A stretch of DNA of 64,000 nucleotides from Streptomyces diastaticus subsp. diastaticus (GCF_011170125.1 NZ_BLLN01000002.1:1087501-1151500), one strand, 5' to 3'. Positions 43,550 to 55,210 are shown, counted from the first letter of the stretch. The notes: generated by a model from the sequence alone, not told the origin. Translations and numbers: made by a program.

Positions 43550-43606
43550 GGCGGAAGCGGTCGCCGTCCGGTGGCCGCCCAGGACGTCATGTGAGGGAAC
43601 GAGGCC

Positions 43607-44389
43607 GTGGAACACACCGTCGGAGAGGTGGCCGCCGTCGCCGGCGTCACCGTGCGCACCCTGCACCACTACGACGCCGTCGGCCTGCTCTCCCCCTCGG
43701 GCCGCAGCAGGGCCGGGCACCGCCGTTACGGCGACCGCGACCTCGACCGGCTCCAGCGCATCCTCTTCCACCGGGCCCTCGGCTTCCCGCTGGACGAGAT
43801 CGCCGCACTGCTCGACGACCCCGCCGCCGACCCCCGCGCCCACCTGCGGCGCCAGCACGCCCTGCTCACCGACCGCATCGAGACCCTGCGGCGGATGGCC
43901 GACGCCGTCGCCGCCGCCATGGAGGCAGCACAGATGGGCATCAACCTGACCCCCGAGGAGAAGTTCGAGGTCTTCGAGGGCTTCGACCCCGTCCGGTACG
44001 CCGACGAGGCCGAGCAGCGCTGGGGCCACACGGAGGCCTACCGCGCGTCGCAACGCCGCACGGCCGCCTACACGAAGGCCGACTGGCAGCGGCTCAAGGA
44101 CGAGTTCGACGCGCTGCACGCCCGCGTCGCGGGCCTGCTGGAGCGCGGCGTGCCCGCCGGCGCCCCCGAGGCGATGGACGCCGCCGAGGAGCACCGCCGG
44201 TACATCGACAGCGCCCACTACCCCTGCGACGTGCGGACGCACACCGGCCTGGCCGACATGTACGTGGCCGACCCGCGCTTCACCGCCACGTACGAGGCCG
44301 TCCGTCCGGGCCTCGCCCGGTACCTGCACGACGCGATCCACGCCAACGCCCGCCGCGCGGAGCAGCCGCATGGAGTAAAGGAACAGTAA
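43607..44389 (+). CDS. MerR-family regulator with TipAS antibiotic-recognition domain
   Basis: A 260-residue TipAL-like protein. The N-terminal MerR domain reads HTVGEVAAVAGVTVRTLHHYDAVGLLSPSGRSRAGHRRYGDRDLDRLQ. After a dimerisation helix (to about 105) comes the TipAS domain: TPEEKFEVFEGFDPVRYADEAEQRWGHTEAYRASQRRT ... YIDSAHYPCDVRTHTGLADMYVADPRFTATYEAV. The Cys in HYPCD matches the position that TipAS uses to bind thiopeptides covalently. Start GTG at 43607. Autoregulation through the upstream operator is expected. Confidence 0.92.
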   Translation: MEHTVGEVAAVAGVTVRTLHHYDAVGLLSPSGRSRAGHRRYGDRDLDRLQRILFHRALGFPLDEIAALLDDPAADPRAHLRRQHALLTDRIETLRRMADAVAAAMEAAQMGINLTPEEKFEVFEGFDPVRYADEAEQRWGHTEAYRASQRRTAAYTKADWQRLKDEFDALHARVAGLLERGVPAGAPEAMDAAEEHRRYIDSAHYPCDVRTHTGLADMYVADPRFTATYEAVRPGLARYLHDAIHANARRAEQPHGVKEQ

Positions 44390-44473
44390 GGGCGCGGCGC
44401 CGGGACGGTCCGTGGCGTTGGTAGTTTGGTCGGCTGTACCGTCCCGCCCCGCCCACCCCAGGAGTCCGGAACA

Positions 44474-45175
44474 GTGAATACGCTTGCGCTCGGCCCGAGC
44501 TGGCTGGACCCGGACTACCTGCTCAACCAGTTCGGCATCTACGGCCTGCTGCTCATCGTCTTCGCCGAGTCGGGCCTGCTCATCGGCTTCTTCCTGCCCG
44601 GTGACTCGCTGCTCTTCACCACCGGGCTGCTGATCACCACCGCCCAGCTGAAGTTCCCGCTCTGGCTCGCCATCGTGCTGATCTGCGTCGCGGCGATCGT
44701 CGGCGACCAGGCCGGATACCTCTTCGGCAAGAAGGTCGGGCCCGCGCTCTTCAAGCGGCCGGACTCTCGCCTGTTCAAGCAGGAGAACGTCACCAAGGCC
44801 AACGAGTTCTTCGAGAAGCACGGCCCCAAGTCGCTGGTCCTGGCCCGCTTCGTGCCGATCGTGCGGACCTTCACCCCGATCATCGCGGGCGTCAGCTCCA
44901 TGCGGTACCGCTCGTTCATCACCTTCAACATCGTCGGCGGCATCGTCTGGGGCGCCGGGGTGACGCTGCTCGGAGCCTGGCTCGGCCGGATCGCCTTCGT
45001 CCGCGAGAACATCGAGGCGATGCTGATCCTGATCGTGCTCATCTCCATCGTGCCGATCATCATCGAGTTCGTGAAGGCCCGCGGCCAGAGCAAGCGCGCC
45101 GCCGCGGCCGGGCCGGGCGCCGGCCCCACCCCGCCGCCCGCGCCGCCGCAGCGGGGCCGCCACGCCAAGCGCTGA
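44474..45175 (+). CDS. DedA/SNARE-associated (VTT domain) membrane protein
   Basis: A 233-residue protein with the DedA pattern: FAESGLLIGFFLPGDSLLFTTGLL, GDQAGYLFGKKVGPALF, HGPKSLVLARFVPIVRTFTPIIAGVSSMRYRSFITFNIVGGIVWG. The R-x-x-P-x-V-R-T-x-x-P motif is intact. DedA proteins are probably lipid scramblases or transporters that affect envelope homeostasis. GTG at 44474 with CAGGAG upstream. Confidence 0.93.
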   Translation: MNTLALGPSWLDPDYLLNQFGIYGLLLIVFAESGLLIGFFLPGDSLLFTTGLLITTAQLKFPLWLAIVLICVAAIVGDQAGYLFGKKVGPALFKRPDSRLFKQENVTKANEFFEKHGPKSLVLARFVPIVRTFTPIIAGVSSMRYRSFITFNIVGGIVWGAGVTLLGAWLGRIAFVRENIEAMLILIVLISIVPIIIEFVKARGQSKRAAAAGPGAGPTPPPAPPQRGRHAKR

Positions 45176-45190
45176 CCCAGCGGGACGGGA

Positions 45191-45225
45191 CGAGCGGGGC
45201 GCCCGGGACCCGGGCGCCCCGCTCG
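45191..45225. terminator. Bidirectional hairpin terminator
   Basis: A near-perfect 16-base inverted repeat (cgagcggggcgcccggg and complement) with a tiny loop sits between the convergent dedA and exporter genes. Confidence 0.8.
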
Positions 45226-45238
45226 CCCCGTCCGCGGG

Positions 45239-46888
45239 TCAGAAGCCGCGGGTCCGCTTGGCCGCGCGGCGGGTGGCCGCCTCCGGGCCGCCGGGCACCC
45301 GCAGGAAGAGCCGCGCCGTCTCGCCCCCGAGGTTCACCCCGATGGCGATGGCCATGGCCAGCGCGATGGCGGTGCTCAGCGAGGAGAGGCCGGTGCTGAC
45401 GTCGCCCTGGACGATGCCGAGCAGCCCGTAGTACGTCGCCGAACCGGGCAGCAGCGGCCCGATCGCGGCCGTCACGTACGGCAGCGCCGAGGCGAACTGG
45501 ATGCGCGACAGGAGCTGGCCGAAGAGGCCGACCAGGCCGGCGGCGACCGCGGTCGAGGCGACCGGGGAGATGCCCCCGGCGAAATGCATGGCGCCGTAGA
45601 CCGTCCAGGCGACGCCGCCGTTGAGCGTCACCAGCAGCACCGTCGAGCGCTCCTGCTGGAGCAGGACGGCGAAGGCCAGGGTCAGCGCCATCGCCGCGAT
45701 GATCTGGATCGGCGGCCGCTCCACCGACAGCAGCGCCTCCCGGGGCTGGAGCTGCGCGCCGAGCTGCACGCCCACGTACAGCATCACCAGGACGCCGACC
45801 ACGATGCCGACGAAGAGGTACATGACCTCCAGCAGGCGGGCGGCGGCGGTGATGTAGTAACCCGTCAGGCCGTCCTGCACGCCCGCGACCAGCGCCCGTC
45901 CGGGCAGCAGCGCGAAGAGGCCACCGGTGATGACCGCGGAGGCGCGTACCTCCACATGGGCGAGCTGGAGGGCGATCCCTATGGCCGCGGGCGGCATCGC
46001 GGCCACCGCGAACTGGTAGAACTCCGGCAGCCCGCGACCGGCGAAGACCCACGCCATCCGGTCACCGAGGATGGCGCCGAGCGCCGCCGCCACGAAGACC
46101 GGGATGCCGCCGCCGACCAGCATCGAGGCGCCACCGGCCAGCAGACCGGCCGCCAGCGTCAGCGCCCAGGTGTCGAACGGGTGCCGGTTCCTGCGGATCT
46201 CCGCCAGCCGCCGGTACGCCTCCTCCAGCGACACGTCCGCGTCGTCCGAGCTGATGTCGTCCACCAGCCGGAAGACCGCCGCGAGGCGTGTGTAGTCCGT
46301 CCCGCGCCGCCGCACCGTCCGCGAGGCCGTCAGCGGGTCGTCGACCAGCGAGGGCTGGTACGAGATGGAGAGCAGGGTGAAGGTGACGTTCGGCTCGCAG
46401 CGGTCCAGGCCGTAGCTCCGGCAGACCGCGAACATCGCCGCCTCGACGTCCTCGGCGCCCTCGCCCCCGGCGAGCAGCAGCTCACCGATACGCAGCGTCA
46501 GGTCGAGGACGCGCGGGACGGCCGGACCGGCGTCGTCGGTCTTCTGGGTGAGGTCGGGCGCGGGGCGCTCGGCGACGGGCAGCCGGATCATCGCCCGCAT
46601 CCGGTCCTGCCAGGGGCTGTTCTTGGCCAGCCGCACCATCGGTATGCCCTGGGCGGGCGTGAAGGCGGGCGGCGCGCTGCGCGCGTCGTAGGTGGCCGGC
46701 GGGGTGAACGCCGAACGCTCGGCCTCCTCACCGGCGGGGGGCGCGGCCAGCCCCTCGGGGAGGGCGAACTCCGAGGTGATCTGCGACTCGTTCTCGGCGG
46801 GCGGCGCCTGTGGGACGCCCTGCGGAGGAGTGAAGGCGCTGCGTGCCTCGTCCGACTGCGGCTTGCGGTCGTCCGCGTCCTCCGTCAC
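45239..46888 (-). CDS. Threonine/serine exporter family (ThrE-type) membrane protein
   Basis: A 549-residue protein. Residues 1-110 are a disordered tail with repeats of the type S-A-F-T-P-P. Then comes the ThrP domain (LDLTLRIGELLLAGGEGAEDVEAAMFAVCRSYGLDRCEPNVTFTLLSISY, DLTDxxARTVRRRGTDYTRL-like) and about ten TM helices in two sets of five, with the second set (ThrP_2) starting near residue 400. This fused arrangement is the same as in Corynebacterium ThrE. It should export L-threonine and L-serine, by family. ATG at 46888. Confidence 0.9.
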   Translation of the reverse strand: MTEDADDRKPQSDEARSAFTPPQGVPQAPPAENESQITSEFALPEGLAAPPAGEEAERSAFTPPATYDARSAPPAFTPAQGIPMVRLAKNSPWQDRMRAMIRLPVAERPAPDLTQKTDDAGPAVPRVLDLTLRIGELLLAGGEGAEDVEAAMFAVCRSYGLDRCEPNVTFTLLSISYQPSLVDDPLTASRTVRRRGTDYTRLAAVFRLVDDISSDDADVSLEEAYRRLAEIRRNRHPFDTWALTLAAGLLAGGASMLVGGGIPVFVAAALGAILGDRMAWVFAGRGLPEFYQFAVAAMPPAAIGIALQLAHVEVRASAVITGGLFALLPGRALVAGVQDGLTGYYITAAARLLEVMYLFVGIVVGVLVMLYVGVQLGAQLQPREALLSVERPPIQIIAAMALTLAFAVLLQQERSTVLLVTLNGGVAWTVYGAMHFAGGISPVASTAVAAGLVGLFGQLLSRIQFASALPYVTAAIGPLLPGSATYYGLLGIVQGDVSTGLSSLSTAIALAMAIAIGVNLGGETARLFLRVPGGPEAATRRAAKRTRGF

Positions 46889-47040
46889 CTGTCCGCCTCG
46901 CTCCTCGCGTCCTGCCGGACCGGCCCACCACCCCAGCGGTGTCGTGTCCGTGATCTTCCGTGTGCGTGCCGTGAAGCGGCGCGCGCACCCACGGGGCTCC
47001 TACCTTGGCCCGCCGCCGCGAAACCCGCGACCGCGCACAC

Positions 47041-47086
47041 GGCGACGGGCGGCGCTCCTCCCGCGAGGAGAGCGCCGCCCGTCGCC
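47041..47086 (-). terminator. Hairpin terminator of ppa
   Basis: A perfect long inverted repeat (ggcgacgggcggcgct and complement) within 46 bases lies 32 bases after the ppa stop. Confidence 0.8.
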
Positions 47087-47117
47087 GGAAGGGCCGCTCA
47101 TCCGGCCCCCCTACGGC

Positions 47118-47606
47118 TCAGTGACCGGCTTCCTTGGCCCGCTGGTACGAGCGCTCGATCTCGGCCTCGGCCTCGGCGCGGCCGACCCAGTCGGCGCCCT
47201 CGACGGACTTGCCGGGCTCCAGGTCCTTGTAGACCTCGAAGAAGTGCTGGATCTCCAGGCGGTCGAACTCCGAGACGTCCTGGATGTCCTTGAGGTGGTC
47301 CACGCGCGGGTCGCCCGCCGGGACGCAGAGCAGCTTGTCGTCGCCGCCGGCCTCGTCGGTCATGCGGAACATGCCGATGACGCGGCAGGAGATGAGGCAG
47401 CCCGGGAAGGTCGAGTCGTCCAGCAGGACCAGCGCGTCCAGCGGGTCGCCGTCCTCGCCGAGGGTGTCCTCGACGAAGCCGTAGTCCGCCGGGTAGCTGG
47501 TCGAGGTGAAGAGGCGACGGTCCAGACGGATCCGGCCGGTCTCGTGGTCGACCTCGTACTTGTTCCGCGAACCCTTCGGAATCTCGATCGTGACGTCGAA
47601 CTCCAC
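47118..47606 (-). CDS. ppa: Inorganic pyrophosphatase
   Basis: A 162-residue family I pyrophosphatase. Active-site groups lie in [49 protein letters not shown] and [15 protein letters not shown]. It splits diphosphate from biosynthetic reactions. The start is the GTG at 47606, which has GGAGGAG six bases upstream and matches the usual [10 protein letters not shown] beginning of streptomycete enzymes; an ATG 15-21 bases upstream is less fitting. It is divergent from dacB. Confidence 0.96.
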   Translation of the reverse strand: MEFDVTIEIPKGSRNKYEVDHETGRIRLDRRLFTSTSYPADYGFVEDTLGEDGDPLDALVLLDDSTFPGCLISCRVIGMFRMTDEAGGDDKLLCVPAGDPRVDHLKDIQDVSEFDRLEIQHFFEVYKDLEPGKSVEGADWVGRAEAEAEIERSYQRAKEAGH

Positions 47607-47742
47607 CGGTGGCTCCTCCATGCTCATACAACGAGTGATCTGCGGTCCTCCCCCGGGCAGACGGGCTGCCATGCTCGCGGCAAGACGCAGTGGTTAAGTG
47701 TCCCTCACGCAGGTGTGTGTTCGCGAAAGGGGCTGGTGCGGG

Positions 47743-49272
47743 GTGTCCGGGCGCGGTGGGTGGCAGCTCAAGACCTGGCAGTTCACGGCGGCAGCCGCCG
47801 TGGCCGGCCTGGCCCTGGCGAGCGCGGCCGCGGCCGCCGCCGGTCCCTGGGACTCCGGCGGTCAGCGTACGGCCGAGAGCCGCCGGGCCGCTTCCGGTAC
47901 GGGCACGGGTGACGCGGATCACCGTACGGAGGCGGGGCGTCCGCTCCCCGCCGGCTCCGGCCAGATCACTCCCGAGGCCCCCGCCGTGCTCGCCCCGCTG
48001 GAGGCCGGCGGGCTCGCGCCGCGCACCGGGCAGGGCGCGCGCGAGGCGGCGGCCGGGCAGGCACCGCCGCCCACCACGACCGCGCTCAAGGGCCTTCTGG
48101 AGCCCCTCCTGAAGGCCCGGGGGCTCGGGCCCGGCGCCACCGCCTCCGTCGTCGACGCCGCCACCGGCCAGGAGCTCTACGGGAGCGGCGCGAAGACCGC
48201 CATGGTGCCCGCCTCCACCGTCAAGATCGCCACCGCCGCCGCCGCCCTCAGCGTCCTCGGCCCCGATCACCGCATCCGCACCACCGTGGTCGCCGAACCC
48301 GCCCCCGGCTACGAGGACGGGGCGCCGCCCGAGCGGATCGTCCTGGTCGGCGGCGGCGACCCCACGCTCACCGCGCGCGCCGAGGCCGGGGGCAACGCCT
48401 CCCTGCGTACCCTCGCCGACCGCGCCGCCGCCGTCCTCAAGAAGCGCGGGGCCCGCACCGTCCGGCTCGCCTACGACACCTCCGCCTACAGCGGGCCGGC
48501 CCTGCACCCGATCGGCCCCAACGAGAACATCGCACCGGTCAGCGCCCTGATGGCCGACGAGGGGCGGCTCGACACCTCCCGCAGCGGGCCCGCCCCGCGC
48601 ACCGCCCGGCCCGCCCAGGACGCCGCCGACGCCTTCGCCGGGTTCCTCGCCGACCGGGGTGTCACGGTCGAGGGAGCCGTACGCCAGGCCACCGCGACCG
48701 ACCAGGCCGAGGAACTGGCCGACGTCCGCTCGGCCCCCCTCTCCGCCCTGGTCGAGCGGATGCTGACGCACTCCGACAACGACATCGCCGAGGCGCTGGC
48801 CCGGCAGACCGCCCTCGCCGCCGGGGCCGAGGCCGACTTCGCCGGTGCCGAACGCGAGACGCGCCGCGCCCTCGACCGGCTCGGCGTGCCCCTGGACGGC
48901 ACCCGGTTCGCCGACGGCAGCGGGCTCGACCGGGCGGACCGGGTCACGGCCCGCCTGCTGACCTCCGTACTAGCCCGCGCCGCCCACACCGATCACCCCG
49001 AACTCCGGCCCGTGCTGACCGGGCTGCCCGTGGCCGGGTTCAGCGGGACCCTGGCCGGGCGGTACTCCGGCCAGGACGCGGCCGACGGCACCGGGGTCGT
49101 CCGCGCCAAGACCGGCACGCTCACCGGCGTCAACAGCCTCGCCGGAACCGTCGTCGACGCCGACGGCCGCCTCCTCGCCTTCTCCTTCCTCGCCGGCTCC
49201 ACCACCGACCCCGCGACCGCCCAGTCGACCCTGGACCACCTGGCCACCACCCTGGCCCGCTGCGGCTGCTGA
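47743..49272 (+). CDS. dacB: D-alanyl-D-alanine carboxypeptidase/endopeptidase (PBP4, DacB)
   Basis: A penicillin-binding protein of about 509 residues. A single N-terminal TM or signal helix (TWQFTAAAAVAGLALASAAAAAAG) is followed by a low-complexity linker and the catalytic domain. S-x-x-K is S158-T-V-K161 in PASTVKIATA, S-D-N is at 344-346, and K-T-G is at 456-458. It trims or cuts peptidoglycan cross-links outside the membrane. Two starts compete: GTG at 47698, and GTG at 47743, which I prefer because homologues begin near WQLKTWQF. Confidence 0.93.
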   Translation: MSGRGGWQLKTWQFTAAAAVAGLALASAAAAAAGPWDSGGQRTAESRRAASGTGTGDADHRTEAGRPLPAGSGQITPEAPAVLAPLEAGGLAPRTGQGAREAAAGQAPPPTTTALKGLLEPLLKARGLGPGATASVVDAATGQELYGSGAKTAMVPASTVKIATAAAALSVLGPDHRIRTTVVAEPAPGYEDGAPPERIVLVGGGDPTLTARAEAGGNASLRTLADRAAAVLKKRGARTVRLAYDTSAYSGPALHPIGPNENIAPVSALMADEGRLDTSRSGPAPRTARPAQDAADAFAGFLADRGVTVEGAVRQATATDQAEELADVRSAPLSALVERMLTHSDNDIAEALARQTALAAGAEADFAGAERETRRALDRLGVPLDGTRFADGSGLDRADRVTARLLTSVLARAAHTDHPELRPVLTGLPVAGFSGTLAGRYSGQDAADGTGVVRAKTGTLTGVNSLAGTVVDADGRLLAFSFLAGSTTDPATAQSTLDHLATTLARCGC

Positions 49273-49637
49273 CCCGCCACCCGCCCGGAAGCACCGCCCG
49301 CGCCGACTCGGCGCCCCGGCCGAGGCCACCGCGTGCCGGGCTGCCGGAGCGCCCGGCCGGCCGGGGCGTGGAGGTGCCTGCTCTGCCTGTCCGGCGCCTG
49401 AGGACACTGCCCGTCCGGCGCGAGGACACATCTCCAGCCCGTCCGGCGTTCGAGGGCATCTTCCAAGCCCGTCCGGCGTTCGAGGGGACCCCGCTCCGCC
49501 CCGGCAGCCGGGCCACCGAAGCCGTCCGGCGCCTGAGGACACCCCGGCCGGGCACACGGCCCCGAGGGAGGCCCAGCCGGGCCAGGACCCCGCTCCACCG
49601 GGGGCCGCCAGGCCCCCTGAGCACGTACGGTTGACGC
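49273..49637. repeat. Gene-free region with about five degenerate GTCCGGCG-type repeats
   Basis: Copies of a unit like gcccgtccggcgttcgagg (variants with cgcctgagga or cgaggaca) occur at about 49387, 49409, 49437, 49467 and 49521, at spacings of 22-54 bases. Such units are widespread in Streptomyces intergenic DNA, as I remember. No gene seen. Confidence 0.7.
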
Positions 49638-50840
49638 ATGACGAGCATCGGTGGTGTGGAGATGGTCGACTGGAAGCTCGCGGTCGCGACCGCGAGCAGG
49701 CTCGCCCGGCCGGGCCCGGAGATCGGGCGGGAGGAGGCCCGGGAGGTCGTGGCGGAGCTGCGCGCCCACGCGGCGGCGGCCGAGGAGCATGTGCGCGCCT
49801 TCACCGGGATGACCACGGCGGAGGGGCACGACACCCCGGTGCTGGTGGTCGACCGGCCGGGCTGGATCGAGGCCAACGTGGCCGGCTTCCGCTCTCTGCT
49901 GAAGCCCCTGATGACGAAGATGCGCGCCCGCCGGGGCAGCGGCCCGGCCGGTGTGATCACCGGGGCGGTCGGCGGCAAGGTCACCGGCGTGGAGCTGGGC
50001 GTCCTGCTGTCGTTCCTGTCCTCGCGGGTGCTGGGCCAGTACGAGACGTTCGCCCCGGCCACCCGGGAGCTGCCCGGCGCCCCGAAGGACGGCGGCCGGC
50101 TGCTCCTGGTGGCGCCGAACATCGTGCACGTCGAGCGGGAGCTGGGCGTGGACCCGCACGACTTCCGGCTCTGGGTCTGCCTGCACGAGGAGACGCACCG
50201 CACCCAGTTCACCGCCGTCCCCTGGCTCCGGGACCACCTGGAGGCGGAGATCCAGGCGTTCCTCGCCGAGACCGACGTCGACGCCGGGACGCTGCTGGAA
50301 CGGCTCTCCGACGCCGTCCAGGCGTTCACCGGCGGCCGCCGCGGCGACAGTGCCACCACGGGGACGGAGGCCGAACCCGGCGCGCGCTCCGGCGCGCACC
50401 CCACCGGCTCCGCGCCCGACGCCCGGGGCGGCGACACCGACGGCCGCAGCCTCATCGACCTCGTCCAGACTCCCGCACAGCGCGAGATCCTCGCCCGGGT
50501 CACCGCCGTCATGTCCCTGCTGGAGGGGCACGCGGACTACGTGATGGACGGCGTCGGGCCGCGGATCGTCCCCACCGTCGTGGAGATCCGCGAGAAGTTC
50601 CAGCGCCGCCGCGCGGCCGGGGCCAACCGCCTCGACCAGATCCTGCGCCGGCTCCTGGGGCTCGACGCCAAGCTGCGGCAGTACCGCGACGGCGAGCGGT
50701 TCGTCCGCGCGGTCGTCGACGAGGTCGGCATGGAGGGCTTCAACCGGGTCTGGACCTCGCCCAACACCTTGCCGACGGCCGCCGAGATCACCCGCCCCGC
50801 CGAGTGGATCGCCCGGGTGCACCGCAGCCCCGAACCGTGA
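49638..50840 (+). CDS. Zinc-dependent metalloprotease (DUF2342 / zincin_2 family)
   Basis: A 400-residue actinobacterial protein. The zincin motif is H183-E-E-T-H187 in LWVCLHEETHRTQFTAVPWLR, and EGHADYVMDGVG provides the distal Glu. The family name comes from the structure-based zincin match; activity is rarely tested. A Gly/Thr/Ala-rich loop (about 235-270) is probably disordered. It lies directly before tilS, an association I recall as conserved in actinobacteria. Confidence 0.9.
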   Translation: MTSIGGVEMVDWKLAVATASRLARPGPEIGREEAREVVAELRAHAAAAEEHVRAFTGMTTAEGHDTPVLVVDRPGWIEANVAGFRSLLKPLMTKMRARRGSGPAGVITGAVGGKVTGVELGVLLSFLSSRVLGQYETFAPATRELPGAPKDGGRLLLVAPNIVHVERELGVDPHDFRLWVCLHEETHRTQFTAVPWLRDHLEAEIQAFLAETDVDAGTLLERLSDAVQAFTGGRRGDSATTGTEAEPGARSGAHPTGSAPDARGGDTDGRSLIDLVQTPAQREILARVTAVMSLLEGHADYVMDGVGPRIVPTVVEIREKFQRRRAAGANRLDQILRRLLGLDAKLRQYRDGERFVRAVVDEVGMEGFNRVWTSPNTLPTAAEITRPAEWIARVHRSPEP

Positions 50841-51014
50841 CCCGGCGCGCGGGCCCGACAGGCGTACGCCCCCCTAATCACCCGTCCGAGGGACCGTGGG
50901 GTGGCTCACGGGCGTGCGATGCTCAGGGAACGCTCGGCCTCTGTCACCATCTACGCACGCTGAGTGACGGAAGCTGAGCCCCACCCCCCGAGAATTTCAT
51001 GAAGGGAACCGGAC

Positions 51015-52220
51015 ATGGGTCCCCATCCAGCGGTCGCGGCGATACGCCTCGCGGTCCGCCGCGTCCTGAACGACCTCCTCACCGAGTACCACCACCCCCT
51101 GGCCGAGCAGCCGGCGGGCCGCCCGCCCCGCGCCGAACTGCTCGAACGGGTCGGCCGCGCCACCCGCGCCGGCCGCGCCCGCCAGATCCGCGCCCGCGCC
51201 GGCTCGGGCGCCCCCGCCCAGGTCCCCGCGCCCAGCGAGGCCCCCGCCCCGCACACCGAGGGCCCGCTCGTGCTGGTCGCCTGCTCCGGCGGCGCCGACT
51301 CGATGGCGCTCGCCTCCGCCCTCGCCTTCGAAGCCCCCCGCCTCGGCATCCGCGCCGGCGGCATCACCGTCGACCACGGCCTCCAGTACGGTTCGGACGC
51401 CCGCGCCGCCGACGTCGTCGCCCGGCTCACCGCGCTCGGCCTCGACCCGGTCGAGTCGGCCGCCGTCCGCGTGGCCGCCGCCTCCGACCGGACCGCGCAC
51501 GGTGCTCCGTACGCCGGCGGGGCCCGCCGCGTCGGCCCCGAGGCCGCCGCCAGGGACGCCCGCTACGCCGCGCTCGACGAGGCCGCCGAGCGGCACGGCG
51601 CCGCCGCCGTCCTGCTGGGCCACACCCGCGACGACCAGGCCGAGACCGTCCTGCTGGGCCTGGCCCGGGGCTCCGGCATCCGCTCGCTCTCCGGCATGGC
51701 CGCCGTCTCCGGCGACTCGGGGCGCTACCGCAGGCCCTTCCTCCAGCTCGACCGGCAGACCGCCCGCACGGCCTGCCTCGCCCAGTCCCTGCCCGTCTGG
51801 GACGACCCGCACAACGCCGACCCCGCCTACACCCGCTCCCGACTGCGCCACGAGGGGCTGCCCGCGCTGGAGAAGGCGCTCGGCAAGGGCGTGGTCGAGG
51901 CGCTGGCCCGGACCGCCCAGCTCTCCCGTGACGACGCGGACGCCCTGGACGCCTGGGCCGCCCGCGAGGAGGCCGCCGTCCGTGACGAGGCCGGCGAGCT
52001 GGACTGCGCCCGGCTGCACGCCCTGCCCGCCGCCGTGCGCCGCCGCATCCTGCGCCGCGCGCTGGTCGCGGCCGGGGCGCCGGGGGGCTCCCTGTTCGCC
52101 CGGCACGTCGAGGAGGTCGACCGGCTCATCACCGGCTGGCGGGGCCAGCGGGCCATCAACCTGCCGGGCAAGGTCGAGGCCCGGCGGCAGGGTGGCAGAC
52201 TTGTCCTCCGGCAAGGCTGA
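51015..52220 (+). CDS. tilS: tRNA(Ile)-lysidine synthetase
   Basis: A 401-residue N-type ATP pyrophosphatase. The PP loop is S91-G-G-A-D-S96 in [40 protein letters not shown] and [15 protein letters not shown] are TilS signatures. It modifies C34 of the tRNA that reads AUA and is essential. The N-terminal 85 residues carry an Ala/Pro-rich extension. ATG at 51015 with GAAGGGAA upstream. Confidence 0.95.
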   Translation: MGPHPAVAAIRLAVRRVLNDLLTEYHHPLAEQPAGRPPRAELLERVGRATRAGRARQIRARAGSGAPAQVPAPSEAPAPHTEGPLVLVACSGGADSMALASALAFEAPRLGIRAGGITVDHGLQYGSDARAADVVARLTALGLDPVESAAVRVAAASDRTAHGAPYAGGARRVGPEAAARDARYAALDEAAERHGAAAVLLGHTRDDQAETVLLGLARGSGIRSLSGMAAVSGDSGRYRRPFLQLDRQTARTACLAQSLPVWDDPHNADPAYTRSRLRHEGLPALEKALGKGVVEALARTAQLSRDDADALDAWAAREEAAVRDEAGELDCARLHALPAAVRRRILRRALVAAGAPGGSLFARHVEEVDRLITGWRGQRAINLPGKVEARRQGGRLVLRQG

Positions 52221-52310
52221 CGCCGACCGCAGGGTTCGGACGCCGGCTCGGACGACGGCCGTCGGCCCGGGGAGCACCGCCCCCCGGCCGCGGCCGACGA
52301 CGAAAGTGAT

Positions 52311-52871
52311 GTGCGGGTGGACGCGAAAGACATGGGTGCCGACCTCGAGTCGGTGCTGCTGACCAAGGAAGAGATCGACGCCAAGCTGGTGGAGCTGGCG
52401 GGGCGGATCGACCAGGAGTACGCGGGCAAGGACCTGCTCATCGTCGGTGTCCTCAAGGGCGCCGTCATGGTCATGGCCGACCTGGCCCGGACGCTCTCCA
52501 CCCCCGTCACCATGGACTGGATGGCGGTCTCCTCCTACGGCGCGGGCACCCAGTCCTCCGGCGTGGTCCGGATCCTCAAGGACCTCGACACCGACATCCA
52601 GGGCAAGCACGTCCTGATCGTCGAGGACATCATCGACTCCGGCCTGACGCTGTCCTGGCTGATCTCCAACCTCGGGTCGCGCGGCCCGGCCTCCCTGAAG
52701 GTGTGCACGCTGCTGCGCAAGCCCGAGGCGGCCAAGGTCGCCATCGACGTCGAGTGGGTCGGTTTCGACATCCCCAACGAGTTCGTCGTCGGCTACGGCC
52801 TGGACTTCGCCGAGAAGTACCGCAACCTGCCCTTCGTCGGGACCCTCGCCCCGCACGTCTACGGCGGCTGA
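52311..52871 (+). CDS. hpt: Hypoxanthine phosphoribosyltransferase
   Basis: A 186-residue type I PRTase. The PRPP loop is [14 protein letters not shown], and [27 protein letters not shown] and [20 protein letters not shown] are family blocks. It converts hypoxanthine or guanine to IMP or GMP. GTG at 52311 or at 52317; neither has a strong site. It is 90 bases after tilS and precedes ftsH, the usual order. Confidence 0.95.
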   Translation: MRVDAKDMGADLESVLLTKEEIDAKLVELAGRIDQEYAGKDLLIVGVLKGAVMVMADLARTLSTPVTMDWMAVSSYGAGTQSSGVVRILKDLDTDIQGKHVLIVEDIIDSGLTLSWLISNLGSRGPASLKVCTLLRKPEAAKVAIDVEWVGFDIPNEFVVGYGLDFAEKYRNLPFVGTLAPHVYGG

Positions 52872-53185
52872 GCCCCGCCCCGGCCCACCGGCCACCGGCC
52901 CGTACGGACGCGGGGCGGCGAGGGAACCCTCGTGCGCCGCGCGCCGTTGGAGAGGGGAAGACGGTTTCCGGGCCGTCCCCTGCGGTCGCGGGTGACAATG
53001 CTGGGGTACCGTCCGAAGAACAATTCTCAGAACTGTTCTACGGCGCACGGCTCCTGGACACGCGGATCACCGCGGTCCCGGGAGTGTCGGGCGCGGGCAC
53101 GTGGCCGAGCCGCAGAGCACTCCCGAGTACAGCCTTTATCAATCTCGCGATGGCAGGAGGGACGGGGCGGCACCGCTCCGTATGG
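52872..53185. other. Intergenic region upstream of ftsH
   Basis: 314 bases without a supported gene. It contains a 21-bp imperfect palindrome (53018-53038) and an AGGAGG at about 53155 that is too far (25 bases) from the chosen ftsH ATG; it could serve an alternative ATG at 53150 in frame. Confidence 0.5.
53018..53038. promoter_or_regulatory. 21-bp near-perfect palindrome upstream of ftsH
   Basis: Arms GAACAATTCT and AGAACTGTTC flank one central base with 9 of 10 complementary positions. It lies about 150 bases before the ftsH start. It does not fit LexA (GAAC-N4-GTTC), CIRCE or HAIR patterns. Confidence 0.6.

Positions 53186-55210
<2,025 letters not shown>

Noticed and set aside
49380..49545. 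Repeats as a CRISPR array
   Set aside because: The copies are degenerate, unevenly spaced and lack cas genes; they fit dispersed intergenic repeats.
53018..53038. LexA or CIRCE box
   Set aside because: Arm spacing does not give GAAC-N4-GTTC, and there is no TTAGCACTC-N9 pattern.
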